Shown: positions 6,217 through 12,598 of the stretch, piece after piece
How the letters are laid out: the number at the start of each line of letters is the position of its first letter
Numbering within the stretch: position 1 is the stretch's first letter
Assembly: GCA_035534835.1 (NCBI GenBank)
Contig: DATLRE010000020.1
Coordinates: forward strand, 1-13,279
DNA from: Bog-756 sp035534835
GTDB taxonomy: Bacteria; Actinomycetota; Acidimicrobiia; Acidimicrobiales; RAAP-2
Reading direction: 5' to 3'
Length of the DNA: 13,279 bases
Translations under genes and position numbers: made by a program
Notes under the pieces: model-generated
Databases searched by the model: none
Seen by the model: only the letters and a program-made list of their open reading frames with translations
What the model was told of the DNA's origin: nothing

Positions 6217-7416
6217 CTACGTGGAGACGACGACCGACGAGCCGTGGCCGAACAGTCCCTGGTTCGCCGTGATCCCGACCCGGGCGCCCTCGACCTGACG
6301 ACCGGTGGCCTGGCCCCGGAGCTGCCAGACGAGCTCACACACCTGGGCGATGGCCTGGGCCGGAATGGCCTCGCCGAAACAGGACAGCCCGCCGCTGGGG
6401 TTGACCGGAACCCGACCGCCGAGCGTCGTGTCGCCGTCGCGCAGCAGGCGTTCGGCTTCGCCCTGCTTGCACAGTCCGATGTCCTCGTACCAGTCGAGCT
6501 CGAGGGCGGACGAGAGGTCGTAGATCTCGGCCAGGCTGACGTCCTCGGGGCCGATGCCGGCCTCCTCGTAGGCGGCCAGCGCCACCGACTGCTTGAACGT
6601 GGGCCCGACCGAAGCCGTGGTGGCGGACGAGTCGGTCGAGAAGTTGGGCATCTCGATGATGGCCTGCGGGAACCGTGGCGTGACCGTGGACACGGCGTCG
6701 ATGGTGACGAGTCCCCGGGAGCCGGCGTGCCGCTTGGCGAACTCCATCGAGCACAGCACCAGCGCGGCGCCGCCGTCCGAGGTGGCGCAGATCTCGAGGA
6801 GGCGCAGGGGGTCGGCCACCATCGGGGAGGCGAGGACCTCCTCCGCGGTCACCTCCTTGCGGTAGCGGGCGTACGGGTTCTCCAGTCCGTGACGGGCGTT
6901 CTTGACCTTGACGGCGGCGAAGTCCGCTTCGGTGGCGCCGAAGAGCTCCATGCGTCGCCGGGCGTAGAGGGCGAAGTAGGTGGGGTTGGTGGCGCCCATC
7001 AGGTGGAAGCGCAGCCAGTCCGGGTCGTCCTTGCGGTCCCCGCCCACGGGCGTGAAGAAGCCCTTGGGGGTCGTGTCGGCCCCGACCACGAGGGCGACGT
7101 CGCACAGCCCGGCGAGGATCTGGGCCCGGGCATTGCTGATGGCCTGGGCGCCCGACGCACAGGCGGCGTAGGCGGACGAGACGCGGGCGCCGGTCCAGCC
7201 CAGTGCCTGGGCGAACGTGGCGCCGGCCACGAATCCCGGGTAGCCGTTGCGGATGGTGTCGGCGCCGGCCACGTACTGGACGTCCGTCCAGGGCAGGTCG
7301 GCCTCGCGTAGCGCGTCGCCGGCTGCGGCCAGCCCGTACTCGACGAAATTGCGGCCCCACTTGCCCCACGGGTGCATCCCCGCGCCGAGGACGGCGACCC
7401 TCTTGTCGTCCGGCAT
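6217..7416 (-). CDS. Thiolase-fold protein, lipid-transfer-protein (Ltp)-like
   Basis: A 399-residue thiolase-superfamily protein acting on acyl-CoA. The nucleophile loop is intact: SSAYAACASGAQAI (80-93), with Cys86. The C-terminal signatures differ from degradative thiolases. PVNPSGGLSCFGEAIPAQ (337-354) replaces the NPSGGxxxxGHPxGATG block and lacks its His, and GITANQGLFGHG (381-392) lacks the usual second catalytic Cys. The segment AEIYDLSSALELDWYEDIG (296-314) resembles Ltp/SCP-x relatives, including Ltp2-type steroid side-chain aldolases that work with a DUF35 protein. The preceding gene is exactly such a DUF35 protein; its stop is one nt from this ATG. GGGAGG lies six bases before the start, supporting ATG 7416. 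A retro-aldol or other C-C cleaving/forming reaction on a CoA thioester is inferred; it may not be a classical thiolase. Confidence 0.85.
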   Translation of the reverse strand: MPDDKRVAVLGAGMHPWGKWGRNFVEYGLAAAGDALREADLPWTDVQYVAGADTIRNGYPGFVAGATFAQALGWTGARVSSAYAACASGAQAISNARAQILAGLCDVALVVGADTTPKGFFTPVGGDRKDDPDWLRFHLMGATNPTYFALYARRRMELFGATEADFAAVKVKNARHGLENPYARYRKEVTAEEVLASPMVADPLRLLEICATSDGGAALVLCSMEFAKRHAGSRGLVTIDAVSTVTPRFPQAIIEMPNFSTDSSATTASVGPTFKQSVALAAYEEAGIGPEDVSLAEIYDLSSALELDWYEDIGLCKQGEAERLLRDGDTTLGGRVPVNPSGGLSCFGEAIPAQAIAQVCELVWQLRGQATGRQVEGARVGITANQGLFGHGSSVVVST

Positions 7417-7417
7417 C

Positions 7418-7873
7418 TCAGGCCTCCCTCGCGTCCGGGGCACCGGTCGGGCGCCACTTCCACACCAGGTACTCGTTCTCGTCGTCCTCGTAGAGCGTGT
7501 CGAGCACCAGCTCGACCTCGGTCCCGATGCTCAGGTCGCCCACGCCCACGCCGGGCACGACCTGACCCATGACCACCATCTGCTCGGCCGCCAGTTCGAC
7601 GGCGGCCAGGGCGAACGGGACGTAGGGGTCGGCGGCCACGTAGGGCTTGGGCGGCTCGTAGCAGGCGTCGGTGTAGGACCACACCCTGCCGGTCCGGCTG
7701 AGCGGGGCTTCGGCGAACTCCCGACCCTGGCACTCCGGGTTCCGGCAGAAGAAGGTCTCCTTCGGAAATGCGAAGTTCCCGCAGCTGGTGCACTTGGAGC
7801 CGAGCAGCGTCGGCGCCTGTTCGTCGAGTGTGAACCATCCCTCGATGGCGGGCACCCGTGTCTTCGTCGTCAT
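7418..7873 (-). CDS. DUF35 zinc-ribbon / OB-fold protein, thiolase partner
   Basis: A 151-residue protein with the standard ChsH2/DUF35 layout: an N-terminal helix, a rubredoxin-like zinc ribbon and a C-terminal OB fold. The zinc ligands are Cys28, Cys31, Cys43 and Cys48 in KCTSCG and FCRNPECQG. The OB part begins at GRVWSYTDACYEPP (62-75) and contains PYVPFALAAVEL. Such proteins act as acyl-CoA-binding partners of Ltp-type thiolase-fold enzymes or enoyl-CoA hydratases. It is the first gene of a two-gene operon; its TGA is separated from the thiolase ATG by one base. The ATG at 7873 is supported by TAGGAT seven bases upstream. The promoter is overlapped by a 15-bp near-palindrome shared with the CoA transferase promoter, so expression is probably repressor controlled. 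Confidence 0.92.
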   Translation of the reverse strand: MTTKTRVPAIEGWFTLDEQAPTLLGSKCTSCGNFAFPKETFFCRNPECQGREFAEAPLSRTGRVWSYTDACYEPPKPYVAADPYVPFALAAVELAAEQMVVMGQVVPGVGVGDLSIGTEVELVLDTLYEDDENEYLVWKWRPTGAPDAREA

Positions 7874-7880
7874 GGGACGG

Positions 7881-7886
7881 ATCCTA
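7881..7886 (-). promoter_or_regulatory. Putative -10 box of the DUF35-thiolase operon
   Basis: TAGGAT on the minus strand ends seven bases before the ATG at 7873, giving a leaderless transcript. Its upstream three bases lie inside the putative operator. Confidence 0.6.
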
Positions 7887-7898
7887 ACGGACCGTCAG
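7884..7898. promoter_or_regulatory. Putative operator, copy 1 (TetR-like palindrome)
   Basis: CTAACGGACCGTCAG is a 7-1-7 inverted repeat with one broken pair. It differs by a single base from the perfect copy at 9981-9995 upstream of the CoA transferase gene. It overlaps the -10 box of the DUF35-thiolase operon, so a bound protein would block transcription. Size and symmetry fit TetR-family repressors; the regulator is not in the window. Confidence 0.65.
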
Positions 7899-7903
7899 AA
7901 ACG

Positions 7904-7925
7904 GGGTCCGCGGGACCCGCGGGAC
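7904..7925 (-). terminator. GC-rich hairpin and 9-bp tandem repeat after the membrane protein gene
   Basis: GGGTCC (7904-7909) pairs with GGACCC (7913-7918), and CCGCGGGAC is directly repeated at 7908-7916 and 7917-7925. On the minus strand the hairpin follows the membrane-protein stop codon and is followed by CGTTTCTG. It is a weak terminator candidate that would isolate the downstream DUF35 promoter. Confidence 0.35.
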
Positions 7926-7934
7926 GGCGCCGGT

Positions 7935-8648
7935 TCAGCCGCTGACCACGAAGTGTGCGCTCACGGTCCGGCGGACGGACGTCCCCATCGTCTGGGAGAT
8001 GGTACCGGTGACCTTCCGGTGCCCGACGGTGCCGACGAAGCGGGCCGGATCGGTGGGGGCGGGTCCGCCGGACGATGGGGGCGTCACGGTGGCACGGACC
8101 GGAGAGCCGCCGTAGGTACCGGCGACGGTCAACCGGATCCCAGAGGCCGCTGCGGCCGAGGCAGCCGGGTCGGCCTGGTCGGCTGTCGTGGGGATCCGGA
8201 CGTAGACGGTGAGGTCGAACCGCGTCCCGGCGAACGTGCCCCGGTAGTGGAAGGCGGGGATCGTGCCGGTCGGGAGGCGCCCACCGACGGAACCGTTCGT
8301 TCCGTACACACCGGAGGGGACGACGACCGTGGCGGTGCCCGTGACCGGGTGACCCTCGATGTCGGCGGAAAACGGCTGCGGTTCCGTGCGGGACGTGGCC
8401 GCCGAGTAGTCCTGGACCACCGGGGTCCACGTGAACGTCGCCGTACCCGGCCCGTCGTGGATGCCGGCGCCGTCCTCCACGAGGAGGACCACGGTGAGCG
8501 CGCCGATGACGAGGGCCACGATGACGAGGACGACGACGATCCAGGTACGTGAGTTCCGGCGTCCGCCGCCAGCGTCGGACCCCTCTACCGCACGGGCGTC
8601 GTCGACAGGGATGTCGGGCCGGTCATGGGATACGTCGGATTCCGCCAT
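7935..8648 (-). CDS. Single-pass membrane protein with extracytoplasmic domain, unknown function
   Basis: A 237-residue protein I do not recognise. Residues 1-35 are polar and acidic, ending in the basic patch GRRNSR. A hydrophobic segment at about 36-57 (TWIVVVLVIVALVIGALTVV) follows; the charge pattern suggests cytosolic N terminus and extracytoplasmic C terminus. The remaining 180 residues are rich in Thr, Val, Gly and Ser with alternating strand-like patterns (FTWTPVVQDY, ADIEGHPVTGTATVVVPSGV, AFHYRGTFAGTRFDLTVYV), suggesting a beta sandwich or barrel. There is one Gly/Ser/Pro-rich low-complexity linker near 192-200. No lipobox, catalytic motif or cysteine pair is seen. It starts 69 nt after the CoA transferase stop, with no TANNNT box near the ATG, so it may be co-transcribed with that gene. 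Confidence 0.72.
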   Translation of the reverse strand: MAESDVSHDRPDIPVDDARAVEGSDAGGGRRNSRTWIVVVLVIVALVIGALTVVLLVEDGAGIHDGPGTATFTWTPVVQDYSAATSRTEPQPFSADIEGHPVTGTATVVVPSGVYGTNGSVGGRLPTGTIPAFHYRGTFAGTRFDLTVYVRIPTTADQADPAASAAAASGIRLTVAGTYGGSPVRATVTPPSSGGPAPTDPARFVGTVGHRKVTGTISQTMGTSVRRTVSAHFVVSG

Positions 8649-8717
8649 GCCCCATCATCGCCCGGCCGTTCCGGCCTCGGCGCGATCGGCGGCCGTCCCC
8701 TCTTCGGACCATCGGGC

Positions 8718-9965
8718 TCAGGCCTGCGGTGGCCCGCCCAGCCCGCCCCTCGCCCGCGACTCGGCGATCCGGTCGGCGTCCCAGCCGAGCAGGTCGGCCA
8801 GCACCTCGTCGGTGTGTTGGCCGACGGTGGGGGCGTGGCTCGGGACGGGCAGCTCCTCGCCGATGAACCTGATGGGCGAACCCAGCTCCTCGGCGCCCAG
8901 CTGCTCGACCGGGTACCAGTGGAACCGGTCCTGGAACTGCGGGTCTTCGGCGATCGTCTTGGGCGAGTTGACCGGCGCCACCGGGAAGTTCTTCTCCACC
9001 CCGAAGTCGATCCACTCGACGGCGGTCCGCGTCCGGAAGACGTCCCGCAGCTCGGCCCGCAGCTCGAGGTTGCCCCGGGCGTGGTCCGCGTACTTGGAGC
9101 CCGGCCACTTCTCGAACAGCTCGGGCCGGCCGACGGCCTCGCAGAAGTTCTTCCAGAACGCCTGTTCGGATGCCATGAAGAGGACGTACCGGCCGTCCTT
9201 CGCCTCGTAGACCTGGTAGCGGACCCCCTCGACCATCCCGGCCGTCCCCGGCTCCCTGCGCTCGTAGTCGTCGGCCTTGTTGCCGGTCACCTCGGACTCG
9301 GAGCGTTCGTACGCCCTCCACGTCTCGCTCCGGTACCAGTCCATGGCGGCTGCCGCGTCGGACTGCGCGATCTCGAGGAACGAGCCCTCGCCCGTGGTCT
9401 TTGCCCGCAGCACGGCGGCCAGGATGCCGAGTGCCCCGAACAGCGGTCCGGCGTGGATGCCCATGGACGCGTGCTCCGGCAGGTAGGCGAACCCGTCTTC
9501 GTTCACCTGGGGCGAGACGATGCCGGCCCAGGTGTCGAAGGCCACGCCGTGTGCCGGGAGGTCCCGGTACGGGCCGGTCATCCCGTAGCCGCTGATCGTG
9601 CAGAACACGATGTCGGGCTTGAGAGCGACCAGGTCGTCGTAGCCCACGCCGCGGCGGGCCAGGCCACCAGGTCGCATGGCTTCCACGACCACGTCGCACG
9701 TCTTGACCAGTTCCTTGAACGTGGCCACGTCCTCCTCGGTGCGGAGGTCCATGACGATGGAGCGCTTGCCGCGGTTGAGGTGGAGGTGCATGAGGGAGAC
9801 GCCCTCGATGATGGGCCACGTCATGTCGCGGATGTAGTCGCCTGCCGGCGGCTCGACCTTGACGACCTCGGCACCGAGGTCGATCAGGGGCATGGTGATG
9901 GCGGCCGGCCCGAGGGCGGAGACCTCGAGGATACGGATGCCGTGGAGGGGGGCGTCTGTGGGCAT
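8718..9965 (-). CDS. CaiB/BaiF family (class III) CoA transferase
   Basis: A 415-residue class III CoA transferase, which moves CoA between carboxylic acids to activate a substrate acid or recycle CoA. The N-terminal pattern GIRILEVSALGPAAITMPLIDLGAEVVKVEPP (9-40) is characteristic. So are LNRGKRSIVMDLR (63-75) and the segment DVVVEAMRPGGLARRGVGYDDL (91-112). The catalytic aspartate that forms the aspartyl-CoA thioester is best placed at Asp203 in EIAQSDAAAAM. Length matches the family. The ATG at 9965 has TATAAT eight bases upstream and a perfect 15-bp palindrome just beyond it. A membrane protein gene follows 69 nt downstream. Sharing the operator with the DUF35-thiolase operon suggests that the transferase feeds or drains the same acyl-CoA pathway. 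The acid substrate is unknown. Confidence 0.93.
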   Translation of the reverse strand: MPTDAPLHGIRILEVSALGPAAITMPLIDLGAEVVKVEPPAGDYIRDMTWPIIEGVSLMHLHLNRGKRSIVMDLRTEEDVATFKELVKTCDVVVEAMRPGGLARRGVGYDDLVALKPDIVFCTISGYGMTGPYRDLPAHGVAFDTWAGIVSPQVNEDGFAYLPEHASMGIHAGPLFGALGILAAVLRAKTTGEGSFLEIAQSDAAAAMDWYRSETWRAYERSESEVTGNKADDYERREPGTAGMVEGVRYQVYEAKDGRYVLFMASEQAFWKNFCEAVGRPELFEKWPGSKYADHARGNLELRAELRDVFRTRTAVEWIDFGVEKNFPVAPVNSPKTIAEDPQFQDRFHWYPVEQLGAEELGSPIRFIGEELPVPSHAPTVGQHTDEVLADLLGWDADRIAESRARGGLGGPPQA

Positions 9966-9973
9966 GGCCGGAG

Positions 9974-9979
9974 ATTATA
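9974..9979 (-). promoter_or_regulatory. -10 box of the CoA transferase gene
   Basis: TATAAT, a perfect consensus on the minus strand, ends eight bases before the ATG at 9965. The mRNA should be leaderless or have a leader of one or two bases. Confidence 0.7.
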
Positions 9980-9980
9980 T

Positions 9981-9995
9981 CTGACGGACCGTCAG
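9981..9995. promoter_or_regulatory. Putative operator, copy 2 (perfect palindrome)
   Basis: CTGACGGACCGTCAG is a perfect 7-1-7 palindrome starting one base upstream of the CoA transferase -10 box, within the -10/-35 spacer. One base differs from the copy at 7884-7898. The position implies repression by a dimeric, probably TetR-type, regulator encoded elsewhere. Confidence 0.75.
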
Positions 9996-10001
9996 AACTG
10001 C

Positions 10002-10017
10002 CCGGGCCCAGGCCCGG
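10002..10017 (-). terminator. Hairpin abutting the stop codon of the YbjQ-repeat operon
   Basis: CCGGGCC (10002-10008) and GGCCCGG (10011-10017) are exact inverse copies, directly adjoining the TGA of the last operon gene. There is no U tract. It may terminate the operon before the CoA transferase promoter, which reads in the same direction. Confidence 0.4.
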
Positions 10018-10878
10018 TCAGGCGCCCCGCAACGACGCGGCGTCGAAGCCGACGACCGGGTCGTCCAGGGGCAGGACCATCTGTGCCCCCAGGTGGCGGT
10101 GCTCGTCGGCCACGAGACGGACAACGGTGCCGTAAGCGGTGAAGCCCACGGCGTGGTGGGCGAAGTCCATCGGCCCTTCGGTCACCTTCACCTCGACCAC
10201 CCCCGACCCGCCGAGGGCGATGGCTGCCGCCTGCATGCGCTCCATGGCCGACTCCCGGGCCGAGTACATGGCCTCGGTGTAGTTGGTGAGCTCGACGTTC
10301 TGGCTCGTCTGCTTCATGGCCGAGCTCAGTGACCGACGGGGGGCGTAGACGAAGCTGGCCCCGGTGGCCAGTCCCAGCGGCGCCCAGCCGGCACGGTGCA
10401 GGAGCGAGTAGTCGCGACCCGACAGGTCCGACACGAAGGCGGGCCCGGCACCACGACCCGGGGCTCCGACCGGGCGCACCGCGGTGCCGGTCAGGGCGAC
10501 ATCGACGTGGTGGCGTTCCACGCTCCACTCGACGTGGACGCCCACCACCCCGTGGCCGCCGGCATGGGTGCATGCGTCGAGGATGCGGGTGGTGGCGTTG
10601 GCGAAGGACCGCGCGTAGGCGGACGAGGCGGCGCCGATCTCGCCCTCGCCCCAGTTCCAGACCCCGATGGGCACCCCGTGGAGCGACACGCCGCTGACCA
10701 GCTCGAGCGGCTCCCAGCCGATCGAGTGCAGCACCAGCTCCTCGTCGATCGACAGGTCGGAGGTCATGCGCCCCCCGGACGCCGTGGCCGGCCGGGCGAG
10801 GGCGCGGGCGGCGGTCCGCATCTCCTCGCGGGGATCCGCGGGGACGTCGCCGGGGTCAGTGCCGAGCGGGTCGGTCAT
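10018..10878 (-). CDS. Double YbjQ/DUF74-like repeat protein, third paralogue
   Basis: A 286-residue soluble protein with two YbjQ (DUF74)-like repeats. Repeat 1 starts MTSDLSIDEELVL (38-50) and ends VALTGTAV (127-134). Repeat 2 starts FVSDLSGRDYSLL (148-160), continues NYTEAMYSARESAMERM (199-215) and ALGGSGVVEVKV (221-232), and ends FTAYGTVV (246-253). Repeat 2 is the more family-like. A 30-residue tail follows. Residues 1-37 are acidic and probably disordered. YbjQ is often labelled heavy-metal binding, but this protein has one cysteine (Cys103) and no ligand cluster, so I make no metal claim. Function is unknown. The ATG at 10878 overlaps the preceding stop by four bases (ATGA) and has no ribosome binding site, so translation is coupled. 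A later Met38 would begin inside repeat 1 and is less likely. Confidence 0.8.
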   Translation of the reverse strand: MTDPLGTDPGDVPADPREEMRTAARALARPATASGGRMTSDLSIDEELVLHSIGWEPLELVSGVSLHGVPIGVWNWGEGEIGAASSAYARSFANATTRILDACTHAGGHGVVGVHVEWSVERHHVDVALTGTAVRPVGAPGRGAGPAFVSDLSGRDYSLLHRAGWAPLGLATGASFVYAPRRSLSSAMKQTSQNVELTNYTEAMYSARESAMERMQAAAIALGGSGVVEVKVTEGPMDFAHHAVGFTAYGTVVRLVADEHRHLGAQMVLPLDDPVVGFDAASLRGA

Positions 10879-11780
10879 GACAGGCGCACCGTGGGTCGGG
10901 CGACCGGCATCGGGTCGAAGGCCTTGAACCGCCGCACCCGGTTGCCGCGCAGGACGCACTCGATCTCGGCGTCGCCCTCGCCCAGGTCCCGCTGGACGGT
11001 GCTCAGGGATGCGCCGTGCAACGAGTCGTCTACCAGCTGGCGCCGCACCCGCTCGGTGGCGATCTGGCGCGCCATGGTCTGGGCCTTGGCCGTCTGGACG
11101 ATCTCGGCGCCCTGGACGAAGCCGCCATACATGGAGGTCACGCCGTCGGTCAGGTACTGGGTGATGCAGTTGGCCCACACCCGCACCGATGCCACGGACG
11201 CGGCGACCGACACCGGCGCGTACCCGGCCTCGATCAGCTTGGTCAGGCGCTGCCCGGCCAGGTAGGTGGACCACGGCCGTCCGAGGTGCGGCGGTTCGCC
11301 GTCGAGCACCCGCACGGCCGTGCCCTGGATCCGGAACTCGACGACGCCCATGTCCGCCAGCGGTGCCGACGAGTCGACGACACCGACGATGCCGTGGGCA
11401 CCGGCGGAGGCCGCCTCGTCGAGCATCCGGTCGTAGGCGGTGGTGAAGCCTGTGGTCCACGCGTCCTGCACCCAGGCCTGCTCGTAGTTCTGGCCCCATG
11501 CCCGATGCTCTGCGGACACCATGCCGTGCGGGCAGCTGAAGCCTTCGCTGTACCCGCGAATGCTGCCCTGCCCGCCGAAGCCGGCGAGTCCGAACGGCGA
11601 CGCGCCGTAGAACTGCCACTGCATCACGCAGAAGCCCTGGGTGAACCCGACCGGCTCGAGGCCCATCTGGAGGCAGGCGGCGAAGTCGGGTACGGTCAGG
11701 CCCGAAGTGAAGGCACCTTCGGCGAAGCGGCGTACCGCAGCTTCGGGCAGGTCACCGGGCACGTCGGCTGGCACGGTCAT
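10875..11780 (-). CDS. Divergent double YbjQ-like repeat protein, second paralogue
   Basis: A 301-residue soluble protein, the most divergent of three neighbouring paralogues. Repeat 1 starts FTSGLTVPDFAACLQMGLEPVGF (24-46), holds SAGAHGIVGVVD (125-136) and ends FRIQGTAVRV (149-158). Between its first strand and first helix it carries an extra Phe/Gly/Trp-rich stretch (about 53-107). Repeat 2 begins WSTYLAGQRLTKLIEAGYAPV (170-190) and keeps the overall spacing, but has lost the GAxGVVGV and GTAV core. It contains five cysteines (36, 51, 83, 205, 275), against one each in its neighbours. I recognise the relationship mainly through the shared SxLS-type opening and position. The start ATG shares its A with the TGA of the preceding gene (TGATG), and it ends in an ATGA overlap with the next. 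Function is unknown. Confidence 0.72.
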   Translation of the reverse strand: MTVPADVPGDLPEAAVRRFAEGAFTSGLTVPDFAACLQMGLEPVGFTQGFCVMQWQFYGASPFGLAGFGGQGSIRGYSEGFSCPHGMVSAEHRAWGQNYEQAWVQDAWTTGFTTAYDRMLDEAASAGAHGIVGVVDSSAPLADMGVVEFRIQGTAVRVLDGEPPHLGRPWSTYLAGQRLTKLIEAGYAPVSVAASVASVRVWANCITQYLTDGVTSMYGGFVQGAEIVQTAKAQTMARQIATERVRRQLVDDSLHGASLSTVQRDLGEGDAEIECVLRGNRVRRFKAFDPMPVARPTVRLS

Positions 11781-12598
11781 CAGTTGTCGAGCGAGATGAT
11801 GGTGGTCGGTCGGGGCAGGGTGACCTCGTCGGAGGTCTTGACCACGGCGGTCCCGAGCGACAGGAACTCGATCGTGTGACTGCCCCACTGGTGGGACTTC
11901 TCCTCGAGCCGGACGCCGACGATGCCCGATGCGCCGAGTTCGTTGGCCTCGTCCTGCATGCGGGTCATGGCCAGCTCGCGGGCCTCGTACAGCGCCTGGG
12001 TGAAGTTGGGGAGCTCCACGTTCTGGCCGGCGCTCCCCATGGTGGCCGCGAACCCGCGATGGGCGATGTGGTAGACGCAGGTGCCCATGACCAGGCCCTG
12101 GGGGATGTGTCCGGTCTGCATCAGGGTCCAGAAGTCCTGGCCGGACAGGTCCGAGGTGAACGGCTTGCCCAGCGCGTTGCGGTGCGACACCCCGCTCTCG
12201 GCCTTGACGGCGGTGCCGACGGCGATGAACTCGGCGGCGTCCTTCCCCCACTCGTAGTAGTTGACGTCGAGGCGCACGCCGACCACTCCGTCGGCGCCCA
12301 GTGCCAGGGCCTCCTCCTCCATGCGGGTCATGGCCAGCTCCCGGGCGTTGTACATCGCCTCGGTGAGCTTGGTCAGCTCCTGGCTCTGGCCCCACTTCCG
12401 GGTCTGGATTCCCGTGTGGTAGATCGACGAGCCCATGACGAAGCCGATCGGGTGGAAGCCGACCTCCTTGATCAGGAGGAACTCATTGACCGACAGGTCG
12501 GACGTGAACAGGCCGTGCTCCAGCTCCTCGAGCCGCCGGCTGGCACCCTCGGGCAGGTCCTGGGGGACCGGGCCCCCTTGCTCCGGTTCGTCGCTCAT
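11780..12598 (-). CDS. Double YbjQ/DUF74 repeat protein, first paralogue
   Basis: A 272-residue soluble protein made of two clear YbjQ (DUF74) repeats. Repeat 1 (about 31-133): FTSDLSVNEFLL, LTEAMYNARELAMTRMEEEA, LGADGVVGVRLD, EFIAVGTAV. Repeat 2 (about 147-254): FTSDLSGQDFWTL, FTQALYEARELAMTRMQDEA, LGASGIVGVRLE, EFLSLGTAV. Single-domain YbjQ proteins of about 105 residues form ring-like pentamers; a fused pair would change that assembly, which is inference. The heavy-metal label of the family has no support here: the only cysteine is Cys174. The ATG at 12598 has GGAGG six bases upstream and overlaps the stop of the upstream small gene (ATGA). This is the best-conserved member and likely closest to the ancestral duplicate. 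The molecular role is unknown. Confidence 0.87.
   Translation of the reverse strand: MSDEPEQGGPVPQDLPEGASRRLEELEHGLFTSDLSVNEFLLIKEVGFHPIGFVMGSSIYHTGIQTRKWGQSQELTKLTEAMYNARELAMTRMEEEALALGADGVVGVRLDVNYYEWGKDAAEFIAVGTAVKAESGVSHRNALGKPFTSDLSGQDFWTLMQTGHIPQGLVMGTCVYHIAHRGFAATMGSAGQNVELPNFTQALYEARELAMTRMQDEANELGASGIVGVRLEEKSHQWGSHTIEFLSLGTAVVKTSDEVTLPRPTTIISLDN
11957..12340. repeat. Intragenic 21-bp direct repeat from the duplicated YbjQ domain
   Basis: The same 21 bases occur at 11957-11977 and 12320-12340, 363 bp (121 codons) apart. They encode the shared ELAMTRM helix in the two repeats of the first paralogue. Homology extends beyond the exact match. It is the DNA footprint of the internal domain duplication and could allow slippage or gene conversion. 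Confidence 0.75.

Noticed and set aside
8623..9819. A 398-codon minus-strand frame overlapping the CoA transferase
   Set aside because: Its Arg/Gly-rich translation matches no family and is the +1 shadow of the CoA transferase.
10018..12598. Heavy-metal-binding function for the YbjQ-repeat proteins
   Set aside because: Two of three have a single cysteine and no Cys/His cluster; the label comes from the family name only.
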